Source: Lunularia cruciata
Taxonomy: Eukaryota; Streptophyta; Marchantiopsida; Lunulariales; Lunulariaceae
DNA length: 64,000 bases
Reading direction: 5' to 3'
Assembly (NCBI GenBank): GCA_948567375.1
Contig: OX419762.1
Location: forward strand, 10,484,001 to 10,548,000
Made by a program: the position numbers and the translations under genes. Numbering within the stretch: the stretch's first letter is position 1; each line of letters starts with the position of its first letter. The notes under the pieces were generated by a model. The model was given only the letters and a program-made list of their open reading frames with translations, was not told where the DNA came from and did no database searches. Shown here piece by piece: positions 45,629 to 58,539 of this stretch.

Positions 45629-48600
45629 GTACATCCTTCTCAAGGAGTCACTCCTAGCAAAGATAGCCCTATGCCTACTAGAAGTACTTGCACCAACACT
45701 TCAATGCGGTTAGCAACAAAGATTCCAATTAAGAAGTTGGAGATGGATGATTTCTTGATTTCAAAGCAACAATAGGACTACAATATGTTGGAACATGTTG
45801 GTAGTCACAAAGCTAATATCATGGTGGGTCAACCAATTGCTCTGAATCTTACCTTGAGGAAGGAGCTTAGGGGTGGTTTGAGTTCTTCAAGGAGAAAGAG
45901 AAAGAAGAAGGTAAAGGAGAAGGCCCTGGTATCAATGGGGGTGATGGATACAAAACCAACACCATACAAGGGCCTGTGAATATATCTCCAAGATTAATGT
46001 GAGGATGAATGGTCACAACATCAAGGAAACACTTGTTGATGGAAGATCTGTAAATGCCATGTTAAAAAAGTTGATGAAGAAGTTGCATATGATACTTTTA
46101 GACCTTCAACATTTGTGGTGAGCATGGCCAAAAACAAAAACAAGTTCAATCTTTGGGTGTGATAGACAAGGTGTTAATTTTGGGTTATGGTTAATTTTGG
46201 GTTAATTTTGTGTTCTCATGCCTTTCCAAATCTTGAAGGATTCAAGCTAATATTTGCTACTTGGGAGACAATTGTTCAGAGTAATACATTTAATTGATCA
46301 TAGCACAAAGGGTGCTTGAGAATTGGGTCATCAAACCATCAAGTTGCAATTCTTTTATGTAACACCACCCACATTTTACATTCAAATACACTATCTTCTG
46401 GTTATCGAGAATCAGATTCAAAAGGAGCTCCAAGTGTGGACACAAGCATGGATGATGACTATAGATCTGATTTAGATGTGTATCCCTTGTGCGCCATGGA
46501 CTTTTAAACCAAATTTTTTAATTATTTAAGGTAGAGGTTTTGAAGGACCCTAAAATTTGACTATTGACACTAGAGTGATAGAGAGGAGACTCTCTACCCT
46601 CAAATATAGTCCAAATGTTACTTAGGAGGAGAAGGTAAAATTTGAGAAGATTTTTTGCAATTTTATCCATGTGTTTGCTTTTAGTGACAAGGATCTCAAG
46701 AAATTCACCTTGGAGGAGCACTGGACAGAGGTTGAGTCACATGCAAGACTAGTTTGCCAAAAGCAACATTACATTACCCCACCAAGAGCTTCGATTGTGA
46801 AGGAGGAGATTGATAAGCTCAAGGAAACCATGTTTATCTTTGCGGTAGAGCATTCAAAATAGGTGTCTCTAGTTGTGATTTTGAAGAAGAAGAATGACAA
46901 GCTTTAGGTATGTGTGGATTACAAGAAGCTCAACACTATTACCAAGAAGGATTACTATCCTTTGCCATTCATTGATGAGATCTTGGAGGAGGTTGCAATT
47001 CATCAGGTATAGTTTTGGAGATGGTTATAGTGGGTGTATTTAATCAAGATTAAACTAGAGCATCCACAACTCAACATTTTCACCACTCCTTGGGGGACTT
47101 ATGCTTTCAAAGTCATGCCTTTTGGACTTTGTAATGCTCTAGCCATCTTTTGATGGTTCATGAATAGGGTGTTTGAACCTTTCATTGCAAAATTTATGAG
47201 AGATTTCATTGATGACTATTGTGTCTATGGAAACAAAGAGGAGCACTCTGAGCACTTGATCAAGGTCTTGCAATGCTTGGATGAAGCAAATGCATAACTT
47301 AACCTAAAGAAGTGCATCTTTGGTTGTGAAGAAAGTCTATTGTTGGAGAAGATCATTTCCAAGGATAAAATAATAATAGATCTTAAAAAGGTGAGAAAAA
47401 TCTCAAAGCATCTATTCCCTTCAAGGTTGACAAAGTTATGCCAATTCTTGGAGATGGTTGGGTACTTTAGGAAGTGCATCTTCTCATTTTCCAAAAAGGC
47501 TTATGCATTGACCATTTACATGAAGAAGTGTATAAAATATATGGTGATTTTAAAGGACAAGGAGGCTCTAAATTTTTTTGACAAGCTCAAGCAATCTCTT
47601 GTGGTGGCTCTAATTCTTGCTAAACCTGATTGGAGTAAGCCCTTCATACTTTACGCTTATGCTTCTAAGAGTGCATAAGATGCAATCTTAGTCAATTAGT
47701 CTAAGATGTGCATAATCATCCAATAGCTTATGCTAGTAAGAAAATGGTGTTAGTAGAGAAAAACTATTTAATCATAGAAAGTGAAAGGTTGGTAGTGATT
47801 TTTGGTCTCAAGAAGTTTTGACACCACTTGATTAGAGTAAAGGACACCATTATCACGTATCACAAGGCTTTGAAGTACATCTTCAACAATGTGGAGGAGA
47901 GGCTTGCCATGTGGACGATACTCTATTTTGATATTATTACACCATTCAGGATAGGCCAAGGAACAAGAAATACAAAAATGCTGATTTGTTATCTAAGGCA
48001 AATTATTTTGTTATTTGATCATGATGGAGTTGAGCAAGCGGATGATTCCTTCTTAGACAAAGAGCTCATGACAATCTCAATCACTCAAGAAGTTCCAATG
48101 GAGTACAAGGAGACTGTGGACTTTATTACAAGAGGTAACTATTTGGGTGGCATGCATGCTAGGGAGAGGAAGGCTCTTGCAGCAAGATCTATACTTTACA
48201 AAATAGTGGATGATATTATTTTTCAACAAGGAGCAAGTGGTCAACTTCAAAGAGTAGTGGGTAAGGAGGAGTCTATCCTACTCATGGAAGAGTTTCATGA
48301 TGGTTTGGTGTGGAGGTGACTTTGCAAAATGTTTTTACCACTTTCAAGATTCTAAATATAGGGTATCATTGGAAGAGGATTTTCAAGGATGTTCTTGATT
48401 ATTGCAAAATTTGTAATGTTTGTCAAGCTTTTTTACTAGAAATTCTATCTTTGTTCCACCTCTTAGAAAAATTCTATTGCTAAGACCTCTTGAGAAGTGA
48501 AGAATTGACTTTGTAGGTCCTCTACTCGAGGAACAATTGGTATATTATGGTAGTTACAAATTACCTTACCAACTGGGTTGAGGCTAGACCATTAAGAGAC

Positions 48601-50085
48601 AAAAATGAAGATTAAGTTTATAAGATTACTTTATGAATGCGTTATCCCTAGGTTTGGTTGCCCTTTGGGATTGGTTTCTAATATTGGAGGAGAGTTTATA
48701 AGAAACATCACCACAAACATGCTATGGTATTTCTCTATTACACATAGAGTGAGTACATCCTATAAGCTAAACTTCAATGGCTTGGTAGAGAGAACCAATC
48801 AAACCTTATGCATGATATTGGCCAAAGATGCAAAAATAGGGGAGGAGTGGGAGGCTTAACATCATTGGGACAAGAAGGTTCATGTAGTTTTATGGGAGTA
48901 TAAGACAACCATGAAGACATCTATTGGATACTCTTCATTTCATTTGGTACATGCTATTGAATCTCCCTTACCTACTCACTTTGATCTTCTAACTTTCCAA
49001 AGCATATTGACAAAATTGAAGAGGGCACAAGGAGGGGATGCAAAGAAGTCAAGGAATAATCAACTCATGGAATCGGAGGAGGCAAGAGCAGTTGTTGTGG
49101 TTTGAGTGGAGCAAGCACAAAGGAAATAAAAGGAGAGCTATAACAAGAGATAAGGCAAGAAGAAGGTGGAGCCCTTCAAGGAAAGTCTTGGTAATGTTGT
49201 TTGATTCCATTTGATTCAAGAGGGTACAAAAGAAGTTCTTGCCTAAGTACTTTGGACCTTTCATAACGGAGAAGGTGTGGTGCAATTACACCTTCTAATT
49301 ATGATCTCAAGGAGCTAGGAGGAAGACTCTTTGATAGGATTAACTATGACAAGTTCAAGTTATATCATAAAAGGTAGAAAGACTTTCACTCCAAGGAAAA
49401 ATTGAAATATTAGTCCAGGGGTAAATGAAAAACTTACTAGTATAAGTATACTCTATTATGATATTGAATTTGGTATTGCGAGTAGTTGAGAGTAATATTT
49501 ATATAGCATTAAAGTAAACTTTTATATCATTAGCCATGATTAGCTAGATTTAGTCATGGCCAAGATAATGGTAGCTCTACTTTAGAGAAAGGTAAAAGAG
49601 TGAGCATCACTATTTTGGATTCTAGTGTATTGACTTTGTATTACTCCTAGGTGTTTGAGAAAATAGTTGAGAACAAACCATTTTGGTTTAGATTTCTTCT
49701 ATAGTCCAACGATAGCCCATGTGAAGGAATCCTTGACTGAGCAGTTGAGTCAAAATAAGATCACATGCTTAGAAGATTATTCCCATGAGTTTGGATATGT
49801 CTTTAGATCTTTTATTTTATATGATTTTTTTAAAGTAATTTGAGCTACTATGGTAATTAGTAACATTAGTGTGTAATTATTTTACAAGTATATAAGCTAG
49901 GAGTGAGTAGGTACTCATCATTCTTTCATTTGCAACTATCTCTCTCTCATTGAGTTCTCTTGTGAGCAACGACTTGCCTTTAGAAGAGTATGATGGAGTT
50001 GGGGTTTTTTGCCTTCTTAGTCCATGGTACGTTACTTTAACAACCATCAAGGATTCATCTTGAGTGAGAGATAGACCGGCTCATA
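45629..50085 (+). mobile_element. Family A copy C: 3' part, heavily decayed
   Basis: Starts directly at the end of copy B's LTR, within gag (matching the young element from about its position 33187), and runs through protease, RT, RNase H and integrase to a 660-bp LTR (49426-50085), which begins TGAAAAACTTAC and ends CCGGCTCATA after a TCCAGGGGTAAA tract. Many breaks throughout; the oldest of the long family A copies here. Its 5' part is absent. Confidence 0.85.
49426..50085 (+). repeat. 3' LTR of copy C
   Basis: Aligns with the other family A LTRs along its length, with a TATATAAGCTAGGAG box at 49894-49908. It is most like the solo LTR at 15418-15995, which suggests an older LTR subtype. 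Confidence 0.8.
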
Positions 50086-51530
50086 GGTCCTTTACCTTTT
50101 TTGTGAGCTTCTTGATCTGCACTTTTGCTACTCATTGCTCCTCTTGATGTTATACTTCTGTTCTAATGAAGGCCAACTTTGTCTTCTCAACCTCTCTCTT
50201 GAGAGCATCAATCTCTCCTACCTAAGCCTTCATCTGCTCCTTGAATTGTGGTCGGTGTCATTCTTCTTCTTTGTGACAAAGCTTTTCTTCATCTTGCCTT
50301 CTCCTTCTTTCTTCCTATAATTTCTTCTCCAATGCCACTCCTTCTTTGAGCCAAGCTGCCTCCTACACCAACTCATTATTATGCTTCCCCACTTCCAAAT
50401 GCTAAGCATAAACTTTTTCTAGCTTATCCCATGCCTTTGCCTTTTCTTGTCTTGCACCGTGTGATGGAGATGTCTAATGAAAGTCACATAATTCGTATTT
50501 TGTACATGACATTTGTTATAATGGGAAGGAGTTGCTTCATTAACTTGAGTGTTGGACCTACAACATGAACAACTAGCTTGGAAAGAGGCATCATGATGAT
50601 TAGCAAGGTTTTCCTCTTGCTAGAGCTAGCCTCCTTTATTGTTCTAATTGATGCCAAAGATCCACTTTCAATTTTGACAAAGAGAGTGTGGTCTTCTTGC
50701 TCCTGTTTGCCTCTTGTTGTTATTGGAACTTTGGTCTTAGATGATCCCTTATCTTGAATTCCTCCTTTTTTCCTGAAGATCTCTCTCTTGGCTAAATTTC
50801 ACCTTTGGCATGAAGTTCTCTTCCTGCTTGGCAAGAGCTCATGTCTTCTATTACTTATTTGGCCTCAAGTATTTCCACCTTTAGTTATTCTCCCTCTTGC
50901 AACTCTACCTCTCCTACATGTGGAAATAGGGATAGTCTCATTATCCCTAGGCTTTCCTCTACTTTCTTCTTGGAGCTCAATGGTCAATTTTCATGATCAT
51001 TCCTTCCTAGAGCAAGTGTTCCTACTTCTGCTGCTTTTAGATCTTTCTTCACCCTTGGACATAATATGGCTAAGGTAGATTGTACTTCTTCACCTTGGTC
51101 TTCTTCCACCTCCTTGTCAGACAAGATGATAATTCAAGTGAAGGAATTTTATTGGCAATGGGAATTACCTTGGATAGTTGTTAAGCTTCCTCCTCTTCCT
51201 CTGAATCATCCACCACTTGGGTCATTTAAGCCTTCACGTTTAGCTTGAGGAGGTTGTTGGTCTCTTCTTCTCTCTCACTAGATGTTCTTTTGCCAACTTC
51301 ATCTACCTCTTCTTCTCCAAGCCCAATTTTTTGTGAGCTTCTTCCATTGGATGAGTTTCTTGGTGCATTGGAATTCTACATCTGCCAATGTGTACTTCTC
51401 CTAGATCATGTCTTTCTCCTATGGCTTCTCAGATTTCCCTTGGGGGAAGTAATGATTTGCGTACTTCTCCTTCTCAATAGAGGTCAAAAGATCCATCTCC
51501 AATTAAAATAAACAAAAAAGGAGGATACCA
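50086..51530 (-). mobile_element. Family G copy 3: decayed coiled-coil-rich element
   Basis: The minus strand reads as Glu/Lys/Leu-rich, coiled-coil-like sequence that matches G copy 1 in two blocks: 50640-50500 against 2050-2165 (a Ser-Ser-Lys-Lys/Arg run followed by a PLSxLVV-like segment) and 50440-50160 against 2300-2530 (an LEKK-containing coil followed by EIDALKREVEK-like sequence). It abuts the end of copy C's LTR at 50085. Many breaks; no polymerase domain seen. Confidence 0.5.
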
Positions 51531-51691
51531 AAGTGACTCCTCCTTCCTCATTCATATCCCTTGCCAATTTCATGCTCACAACCAAAACATGGTTGCCCAA
51601 TTCACTGGCCTCCCTTTAAACGTGTACTCAAAGAAGATTGCTTGGCTATTGTTTAGGTAAGTTTTTCTTTTGGACTTGAACAACTTCATCA

Positions 51692-52030
51692 TTGATTCCA
51701 CTAGGACCCTTCAAACAAGATCCCTGTATCAAAGAATGGACCAACCATTTGTGGTCTTATCATCTTATCATCAATCAGCACCTTGAGAATCTGGAAGATT
51801 GGTCAAACATAAGAAGATTGTTTCTAGAGCATTTCAGAGAACTAGACTGCAAGGCCAATGTCTTTGCCACTCTCAATGGTTTGGAGCAGAAGAAAACTGA
51901 GAAACTAAGGGACTACATGGAGAGATTTCAAAGTCTGCTTAGTCTAGTCACTAGGAGAGATGCAATCCTAGGTTACTCAGATGCTCAAGCAGTGGTATGG
52001 TTCTTGGGAGGATTACCTACCAAAATTTGA
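51692..52030 (+). pseudogene. Gag remnant of element D
   Basis: A 112-codon frame with the helical layout of plant Ty3-type gag: a Trp-rich start, an LFLEHFRELD segment, then LRDYMERF and a VVWFLGGLP end, as in the retrotransposon-gag domain. Followed by a knuckle 0.7 kb downstream. Fossil. Confidence 0.65.
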
Positions 52031-52703
52031 GAATCTGCAAAAGAGCAAGATCATGACACTTTGTGAAGAGTCATCAAGTCCGTAGAGTTGTATGAGTCAG
52101 CTAGGATGACTCTTAAAAGGAAATCTTCCTAAGGGAAACCACCACAAAGAAGTTAACAAAGAGATTAGGCCAAAGACCACCTTTGTCATCATTTGACTCA
52201 TCCAGTATAGACATTCTTTCATCATCCTTTTTAGAAGATGAGAAGAAACAAAGGAAGGAGTGGAAGGTGCTGACAAGCCAAAGGTAGACACAAGTCCAAA
52301 ATCCGCTTCTAAGATGGGATCTAAGTTAGGCAAACTCATCAAGGAGTTCATAGACTTCAAAGTACAAATGGTTGGTGCAAAGGAAAGAATGAAGTTCCCC
52401 TTGTACACACAACCCAACATATGTGCATATGTGCTTTCCATAGGTGCACTATGTATGGAAAGCTAGGACATGCCAACACCAAATGTTTTGCTAACCCTCT
52501 TCCTCTATACATCAAACGGAATGGGTGCAAGAATGGGAGAAGCCAAAATACTATGTGGAGGAAGATTACCAAGTCTTCACTATACAAGAGGTTTCTCTTT
52601 CCCCACCCCTATAGCTGTGACTTGTTACGCACCACCAAAACAAGGTGCTAACAAACCACCATGGATGGCTTAGCCTCTTGAGCAAAATCTACCCATGGGC
52701 TTG

Positions 52704-52745
52704 TGTTACAATTGTGGATCAGTTGGTCACTATGCATCAATTTGT
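52704..52745 (+). pseudogene. CCHC zinc knuckle of element D
   Basis: CYNCGSVGHYASIC fits CX2CX4HX4C exactly and sits in a 161-codon frame (52695-53180). Marks the nucleocapsid end of gag. Confidence 0.75.
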
Positions 52746-52775
52746 CTTGAACCCAAAAGACCACTCCCATATAAT

Positions 52776-52826
52776 TTTTTGTGTGGTAATTGTCAAGCTC
52801 CGGGCTTGATAATTACCACACAAAAA
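52776..52826. repeat. Inverted repeat, 23-bp arms
   Basis: 52776-52798 (TTTTTGTGTGGTAATTGTCA onward) and 52804-52826 are reverse complements with one mismatch and a 5-bp loop, just downstream of the D zinc knuckle. Confidence 0.88.
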
Positions 52827-53743
52827 GGTCAATTTTTCCTCACCTTCCTTTTCCCAAGATGGCCTATGAGGTTTGTACCTTATCCTCTTCTTACTAAGGG
52901 AGATACCAATGTTCATGACACGAGCCTAGAGGAGGAAAAGGTAGATGACCTAGTACTATCAGATGATGATGGATGGCCTGATTTGGAGGTAAATCAAGTA
53001 ACAAAACATTCAACCAAGCAGCTAGCCAGTAGTACTTTCACCTCTACTACTTTGGATCACAATCACAAGAAGACAAAGGAAAGAGCCATGATCAACTTAA
53101 GAAAATCATATCCAACAAGGGAGCAAGGATACTTATCAAGTTCAAGACCAATGCAAAACATGAGGACCTTGATAACATGACAAAGCCATGTTTCTAGGAG
53201 ACTCTTGTTTCCAAATACGGATACCAACTTAAGAGCTTACTCTCAACATTTGGCATACATTTGGAAGGAGTCCAAAAACTATTAGAGGAAGAATGGTGGA
53301 AGATCTAGAGAGACGACCAGGTCAGAAATATGGAACCCTCATCATCAAGTAAGCTCAGTCATGGGGAAGTCTTGCACCAAACAAACTTGAGGCCAAAGGT
53401 TTGTCCATAAAAGACTCAAAGATAAAGGGGTTTGAGGCCACATGCATAGATGTTCAGTTCAAGCAATTGTGGGAGGATAATAAGTTATACAAAAAGCAGC
53501 TAACTCTAGTGCTTTGACAAGTGCAAGCAAAGAAGAAATCTGACCTTCCTATGATTTATAGAATAGAGAGAGAAGATCAATGATCCATAAAAGGTGGAGA
53601 TAGAGATTAACAAGTATATGATCCAATCAACACACATCAATTCTGGCTCTAGAGTGAATGTCATAACAAAGGAAACTATGCACAAACTAGGGTATGCAAA
53701 TTTTGAGCCAACACTTTGTATCCTCCATTTTGTAGATCAAACC

Positions 53744-54041
53744 CATTTTGACTAGATATATTGTCCTTTGCTATGTAACCAAAATGAGTTATCATGTGCT
53801 AATATAAAGACCTTGGTTGTGTGGAGCAAGGGTACCTATTAGGTGGTACCAACACAAAATTTTGCAGATCAAACCCAAAGATGACCTTTAGGAATGTTGT
53901 CTAATGTTCCTATTATCATAGGTGAGGTAACATTTTGACTAGATATATTGTCCTTTTCCATGTAACCAAAATGGGTTATCATGTGCTAATATAAAGACCT
54001 TGGTTGTATGGAGCAAGGGTAACTATTAGATGGTACCAACA
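53744..54041. repeat. 111-bp duplicated segment in element D
   Basis: 53744-53854 and 53931-54041 are direct repeats of 111 bp each (CATTTTGACTAGATATATTG onward to GGTACCAACA), differing at about eight bases and separated by 76 bp. Confidence 0.88.
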
Positions 54042-54773
54042 TTTTCCTAATACCTACTCAATTGACACCAAGTTCATCATTGTCTGTTGGAAGAAGGTTC
54101 TTCATCTAGGAGAAAACTACTTTCCGGAGGACGGTTACATATAAGGATCCTTAGATGATGCCAAGGTTTGTTAGAAGAGGAAGGAGGTTCATGATCAAAA
54201 GGTACAACCTATCCAGACCACAAAAGGGGAGTTGCTGTTGCTATACAATAGTCAACACAAGTTCTTCCATAAGAAGTTACATCTTTGATGGATGGGACTA
54301 TATTGGGTAGAAAAGCTTTACAAAATGGGCCCTTGCAACTTGCTAATCTAGAGGGTAATGTACTCATTATTGAGTCAATGGATAACATGTCCAAAAATAC
54401 TATAATTGAAAAGAAGAGAAGGAGCTACCTTGATGTTTGTAGTGATGCTCACATTTGAGGAGAGAGGCATGTGACATCTCACTTCTTTCCAAAATACACC
54501 TTTTTCTTTTTTCTTGTAAGACTTAACCAAGAAGAATGTAGAAATAGTCAATCAATAATGAAGATGGGAGGTAGATGATTGATTCCCTTCCACCCAAAGG
54601 AGAATTGCACCTTCAAGAGGAAGATAACATGGAAGGTTTATGCCATGGAGGAGCAAATAGCAATAGATCTAGACAAAGAGCATGGACCATGGCTCTTTTA
54701 GGAGGAAGGTTGTCAAACAAGAAAACCTTTGGTGAGGTTCTCTTCACCTTGGGAGATCTTTGTCCTAAAGAAA

Positions 54774-55157
54774 GAACCTTTGGCCTAAAAACCAACCTTT
54801 GGGTGAAATATACCTATGAGAAGGGCCTAGTTGCAAAGGTAAAAGAGGCCCTTCATAGGGAAGAGGCCTTTGGCTCAAGGGAACCACCACTGTCAAGGCC
54901 TTATTAGATTAGATCTTTTGTTTGAGTGGTTGTTAATTTCTCTTTTTTGTAGGATGTCATAGTGCATATGCCTACCCTCTTTTAGGAGTGGTTTTTGCAC
55001 AAGAGGTTAAACAAGAAAGAATAGAAAACTGGTGGCATTGTGATACTTTATCCCATACAGGTTGGAAATGAAACTAATCATTTCCAATCCGTATCCTTGT
55101 AGGAACAACCTTTTGTTACCAAGTATATTATAAATACATCAATACTAGGTTGTCACA
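54774..55157 (+). mobile_element. Family T end, third copy (3' end of element D)
   Basis: Collinear with 18579-18959. The preceding frame (54575-54907) holds the LGDLCPKER peptide shared with the window start. Ends in GTTGTCACA; probable U5 side of an LTR whose left border I could not fix. Confidence 0.55.
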
Positions 55158-56648
55158 TAGTCATATATAAAAGAAAAAATCATCCACATTCAATTTTGAC
55201 AAGATGACCAGCTATAGAGGCAAAACTTGATATTCATTCACCTTTGAAACAAGAGTTTCAATTCATCAACTTGTTCCTTTGCATCTATGTCTATGACTTC
55301 GTACATGGTGAAAAAATTTGTAGATAATTATTGAAAATAATTATCTACATAAAAATTAAGTATCTACTGATCTGTTCTGCAATGTGAGCCAACTTGCTCT
55401 GCAACCTATCTATTGAACTTTATACCTCGTTAGTCTCCTGTTTTTTGAAGTTAAACCCTATAAGTAACATAGGATAGAACATCCTCAACAAATTGGCACC
55501 CTTCCATTTGGAAGAGTAACTGGTTTCACAGTTCAAGTCATCACAAAGATAACCCTATATTGAGAAATAAAATGTCACAATAAAGGTGGTGAATGTTTAG
55601 AAACAATCATAATCACTTGAACAGAGGCAGTGATGGTATCTAGCAGCTAAACTGACCCAAGGAAGGCAACTCTGCAAGGTTTCACGGGATTGGATTTGAT
55701 ATTAATGGAAGCAAGTTTTCTCACTCCACATTTGAAAACTGAAACTGAAATAAACAAACCCCACCTTCAAAAACTGAACTTGAAATAAATAAACCACATT
55801 CAAAAACTGAAATTGAAATGGCAAGCAAGTTCTTTTTGCAAGTAAACCCCACACTAACCTGTCAATAACTTCTCCATGTATCTTCAATAGGTAAACCTCC
55901 ACAGTTCAACTCAATGGCAAGCATTCTTTGTGTCTTTGGCAAGTGAACCTCACCAAAAAAATCTCTTCTTGTCTTGTACTCCGTGATATTTTCAGCAAGT
56001 AAACATAAAATCTCACTTTCTTGACCCCGTAAGTAAACATCACACCCAATGAACTCTCATCTTGTGCTTGGCATGAATTTTGCAAGTAAACCCTATCATC
56101 TCACAATGTCCCAATCTGGCTGCAAATGCACTAAGAATCCTTCTAAATGTGTCAATAATCTCACAATGTCCTGATTTGGCTGCATAAGCATTGAGAATCT
56201 TTCCAATTGTGGTTGACAGCCATTCTAGAAGTCTATCTAGAGCCGTCCTAGAGTTTGCTTGTACAAAATTTTGGTCAATCACTGGTTACATACTTTTGGA
56301 ATAATCTTCATTCTTATTTTTGGTATTTTTGGATTTTATATGTACATTTCCAAAAATAAAGGAGCCTACTGATTAGTCTTTCCACTTTCACACAACTCCT
56401 GAACTTTGTCATGTCACCAATCTCAATTTGGTGTTTGCATCTCTTTCTCTCTAATTGTACAAACATGACTACTTATTAACTTTGTTGCCATGTATCTATT
56501 TACTAGGTTAAGATGTCCTCCTTTGAACCTCTTGGAGAGGACAACTCCACATGCACAAGTAGGATTCCTTCTTCTTCACACTTGCTTGTTTGGTTGGGTC
56601 TCATTACAGATCAAAATGTAAATACCTCAAAGGTTTTGTTGTCCATCT
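55158..56648. other. Unassigned sequence with small repeats
   Basis: No recognisable gene. It contains a perfect 13-bp inverted repeat (55320-55332 with 55336-55348) and a 60-bp tandem duplication (56099-56158 and 56159-56218, both with ATCTCACAATGTCC and TTTGGCTGCA/TCTGGCTGCA). On the minus strand the duplication gives two similar 20-residue units inside an 80-codon frame (56040-56282). The stretch 55700-56090 repeats the phrase GCAAGTAAACC irregularly. Confidence 0.4.
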
Positions 56649-58539
56649 TGTCATGCCAATTATAGCATTGCATCTCAATTGCTTGGACACTAGAGTAGCA
56701 ATGATAGTAGTTAGAGGTATTTTGGCACTTACTCATAAACTACTTTTTGATGGTCAAATTTTGTGTTCTTGGTATTGACTATATTGTAGAGCCCACCGTC
56801 ACTTGCACCATTCACACCATTAGGTGTATTTTCAATGGGACCATTGCGGTGAGACCTAGGTCAAAATCAAGAGTATACCTTGGCTCCAAAGAGCTCACTT
56901 CTCTATTGTTGAGCCTTCCAGTTCTTGGCCAGAGTGGATAGAAAGCCGGTGAGGGTCACCTAGAGTCTCTTAGCTAGAGTGGGTGTGGCTTGATTGTAAT
57001 CAATGTCCAGTTGTTGGTAGATTATTGAGTGACAAATCAAGTACTAATCTGATTGAGTGTGATTCGAGTTGTATAGTCAAATTGATTACAACAAAGAAGT
57101 GAGAATTAGGGGGAAATTGGGTGCATGAAATAAGGGTGGTGGTGGTATCTCCAAGCCCGGTGGATCATGGTACCTTGATTGCAATTCTAATTTCCTTACA
57201 AGTGATAGTGTGTGGAAGTGTTGGCCAAATTTGGAGCCAAAGAGAGTTGATTTCAAGCGGTAGTTATGATTTGAGTTCAAGAGGTGAACACAAGATCAAT
57301 TTGGTGCAAATTGAGCTTAGAAAGTGAAATTGAAGGTGGAGTTGAGAACCCATCTCCACAAATTAGAGATTTGATGATCCTCATCTTTTTAATTTGGCTC
57401 GAGTGAAGAGTTGGTGGAGGATTTAATGGTTAGCCAAATTTAGGGATTTATGTTAGATTTTACATCATATTTTGTAAAGGATTTATGTCAGATTTTGGTG
57501 AAAAGAACTTTGATCCCATTTTCAATGATCCTTGTAGCTCAAGAAGTAGATAGATACTTTGATTATATCAAATGTCCAATGGTGGCTAAGTCAATCCGGT
57601 GTTGATTCATGAGATGGAAGGTTTTCATTTAGCCTTCTTGTGATTAGACTCCCTCCATTCTTTGCTTCCTATTTGTGCACCATGTTTGTGTGAGTTGCCT
57701 TGAATTTAGAGCATTGGTGCTTTGGCAAGCTCTTGATAGTGAGATTGAGGTGATGACCAATCAAACTATCTATGTTTCTCTTTGGTGAGGCCAAAAGTGA
57801 TGACTTGCAGACCGTGAGAGTACGTGTTGTAATGACAAGTTATAGATTGCCATATTCCCTCGTGTAGTTGTTGTAGTTAGAGCTACACTAGTCAATGACG
57901 TTTAGTTGGTGTTGTTGGCATTTGGAGGTGTTTACACTTGGTGGTGTTGGCACTTGGTGGGGTACTTGTGGAGGTTACAATTGCGGGTTGCAGTTCTTGG
58001 TTACTTTGTCATGACAATGTTCTTTGGGGATTCTAGAGGAGACAAAATTGCAATATGCAGTGGGCTTACTTGAAGTGGCGCTCGGTATCAGCTTGTATCT
58101 CAAGTACCAATGAGGGAGGAGATTGACTCTAAGTTGGAGCTTGACACAAGAGTTGATTCAATTGAGAGTGCACTTGTTGTGTCCACACCATTGTTATGGG
58201 ACATGACAAGATTTATGGGGCCTCCTAAGGTCCCAAGCATTACTCTAGTACAATGTGTACCATTGAGTTGGATGACTTCACTCAAGAATTTGATAGTTGA
58301 TGGGATCTACAATAGATGTGGAATCCAACTTTGCTCATACCTTTCATGGCATGGAAGGGGTTGTTTTAGCATTTGGAGGAGATTGAGCTATGGAGATAGT
58401 ATTGGTCTCCAAACTATGTCTCCATTACTTTAGGCTTAATTTCTAGGGGTAGATCCGATGAACCCACAAGTTCTAGCTCAAGTAGTGTTGGTGGATCTCT
58501 TGGAGATGGTGCTACTACAAGTGGAGGTACCGCTATAGG

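Larger units (their letters stand above)
51531..55157 (+). mobile_element. Element D: gag/protease-bearing LTR element, broken
   Basis: + strand. A retrotransposon-gag-like frame (51692-52030, with NHLWSYHLIIN and LRDYMERFQSLL helices), a zinc knuckle (52704-52745), a protease-like SGSRVNVI segment (near 53650), then 1.1 kb without RT, RNase H or integrase, and a family T end (54774-55157) closing in GTTGTCACA. The missing polymerase could reflect deletion or a non-autonomous design. Several breaks; old. Confidence 0.6.

Noticed and set aside
45629-50085. Copies B and C as a simple tandem duplication
   Set aside because: C is far more decayed and its LTR is of a different subtype, so the two are independent insertions.
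56040-56282. PPR protein gene fragment
   Set aside because: The 20-residue period and a few helical residues are suggestive, but PPR units are about 35 residues and no consensus positions match convincingly.
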